Source of the DNA: DATMGU01 sp035555315
GTDB lineage: Bacteria; Pseudomonadota; Alphaproteobacteria; ATCC43930; CGMCC-115725
DNA length: 31,873 bases
Assembly (NCBI GenBank): GCA_035555315.1
Contig: DATMGU010000092.1
Location: forward strand, 1 to 31,873
Direction: 5' to 3'
The notes beneath the pieces are model-generated. The model saw only the letters and a program-made list of their open reading frames with translations. It made no database searches and was not told where the DNA came from. A program made the position numbers and the translations under genes. Shown here one piece after another: positions 31,553 through 31,873 of this stretch (positions are counted from its first letter, which is position 1; every line of letters starts with the position of its first letter).

Positions 31553-31569
31553 ATACTGTGTCTCTGAAT
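31553..31569 (-). repeat. Diverged inverted copy of the ATTCGGGGACACAGTAT repeat
   Basis: ATACTGTGTCTCTGAAT differs from the inverted core at two of 17 positions. With the direct copies at 30438-30478 it brackets a 1.1-kb low-GC segment containing the Cys-rich gene. Confidence 0.8.
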
Positions 31570-31617
31570 AAAAATCCCGCGCGGCCCTTGACTCCCGGTA
31601 CGCCCTATGTTCTCGTT

Positions 31618-31873
31618 ATGTTCATGAGTGTAGCGCAAGCCATCGCCCCGGCCGATATCGCATCGGCGGATACGACCCAAGCCGATCCTTCCGAGGATCG
31701 GGCGGAGGGGTGTGCCCCCAGTTCGGAGAGGACGGAGCGCACCGAGCGGCATCTGCGGATGCTGCAACGGCTCGCCGAGATCGGCATGGAGTTGGCGGAG
31801 GCGGTCGGGCGGCAGGCGCTGGAGCAGGCCAAGGCGGCTTCCGAGCCGGCCGAGACACCGCGACAGCCTGGAC
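31618..31873 (+). CDS. Hypothetical protein, 3' end outside the window
   Basis: Open from ATG 31618 (a second in-frame ATG at 31624) to the right edge, 85 codons. After an Ala/Asp-rich start it reads RHLRMLQRLAEIGMELAEAV and then GRQALEQAKAASEPAETPRQ, an amphipathic helix-rich, acidic pattern resembling short hypothetical proteins of Rhodospirillales-type genomes. Codon use returns to the GC-rich native style. No known domain; no clear ribosome site. Confidence 0.55.
   Translation, partial: MFMSVAQAIAPADIASADTTQADPSEDRAEGCAPSSERTERTERHLRMLQRLAEIGMELAEAVGRQALEQAKAASEPAETPRQPG

Noticed and set aside
31605..31858. Minus-strand frames at the right edge
   Set aside because: Arg/Pro/Ser-rich shadows of the plus-strand frame starting at 31618.

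Overview
The window is GC-rich, densely coded DNA from what looks like an alphaproteobacterium, probably Rhodospirillales-like. This is inferred from gene content and codon bias (an HspQ-type heat-shock protein, the dgcN/dgcA pair, a PAS_5-type protein, strong G/C at third codon positions); no rRNA or other marker fixes the taxon. There are no tRNA or rRNA genes, no CRISPR array and no intact transposase. Strong third-position GC produces many long antisense open frames, which were discarded.

Layout. (1) 1-3164, minus: two tandem paralogues with TPR arrays followed by a glycosyltransferase-9-like C-terminal domain; the second runs off the left edge. (2) 3281-7388: a gamma-glutamyltransferase-family enzyme (minus) divergent from a dgcN-dgcA pair (plus), which together suggest catabolism of D-glutamate or gamma-glutamyl compounds. 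(3) 7575-9232: a small W-rich lipoprotein and a convergent LLM-class flavin monooxygenase. (4) 9356-12691: otsB-otsA-glk, a compact trehalose synthesis and glucose phosphorylation cluster. (5) 12818-13923: hspQ behind a plausible sigma-32 promoter, a small unknown gene and a GNAT acetyltransferase. (6) 14031-15590: a polytopic GT39/ArnT-like membrane protein. (7) 15575-23128, minus: a complete MdtABC-type RND pump (adaptor plus two different permeases) without an outer-membrane channel gene, preceded by a cluster of TGGCGAT/ATCGCCA sites. (8) 23295-24432: two overlapping genes for membrane-anchored coiled-coil proteins that share a C-terminal motif and look like diverged paralogues of unknown function. 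(9) 24443-26830: a D-2-hydroxyacid dehydrogenase, a 68-residue unknown protein and a radical SAM protein with extra C-terminal cysteines, followed by 17-bp tandem repeats. (10) 26906-30425: PAS protein, YciA-type thioesterase, outer-membrane beta-barrel protein, a decayed stretch, and an EamA transporter.

The right end (about 30426-31620) differs. It is poorer in GC, carries four copies of an ATTCGGGGACACAGTAT-type repeat in both orientations, and encloses a 147-residue protein of unknown family with a cysteine-rich tail. It looks like acquired DNA, perhaps a small mobile cassette. A new open frame then leaves the window on the right.

The best candidates for something undescribed are the repeat-flanked Cys-rich gene, the tandem coiled-coil pair, and the radical SAM gene with a possible ribosome-site-masking leader and repeat tail. 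None can be shown to be a new system from sequence alone.
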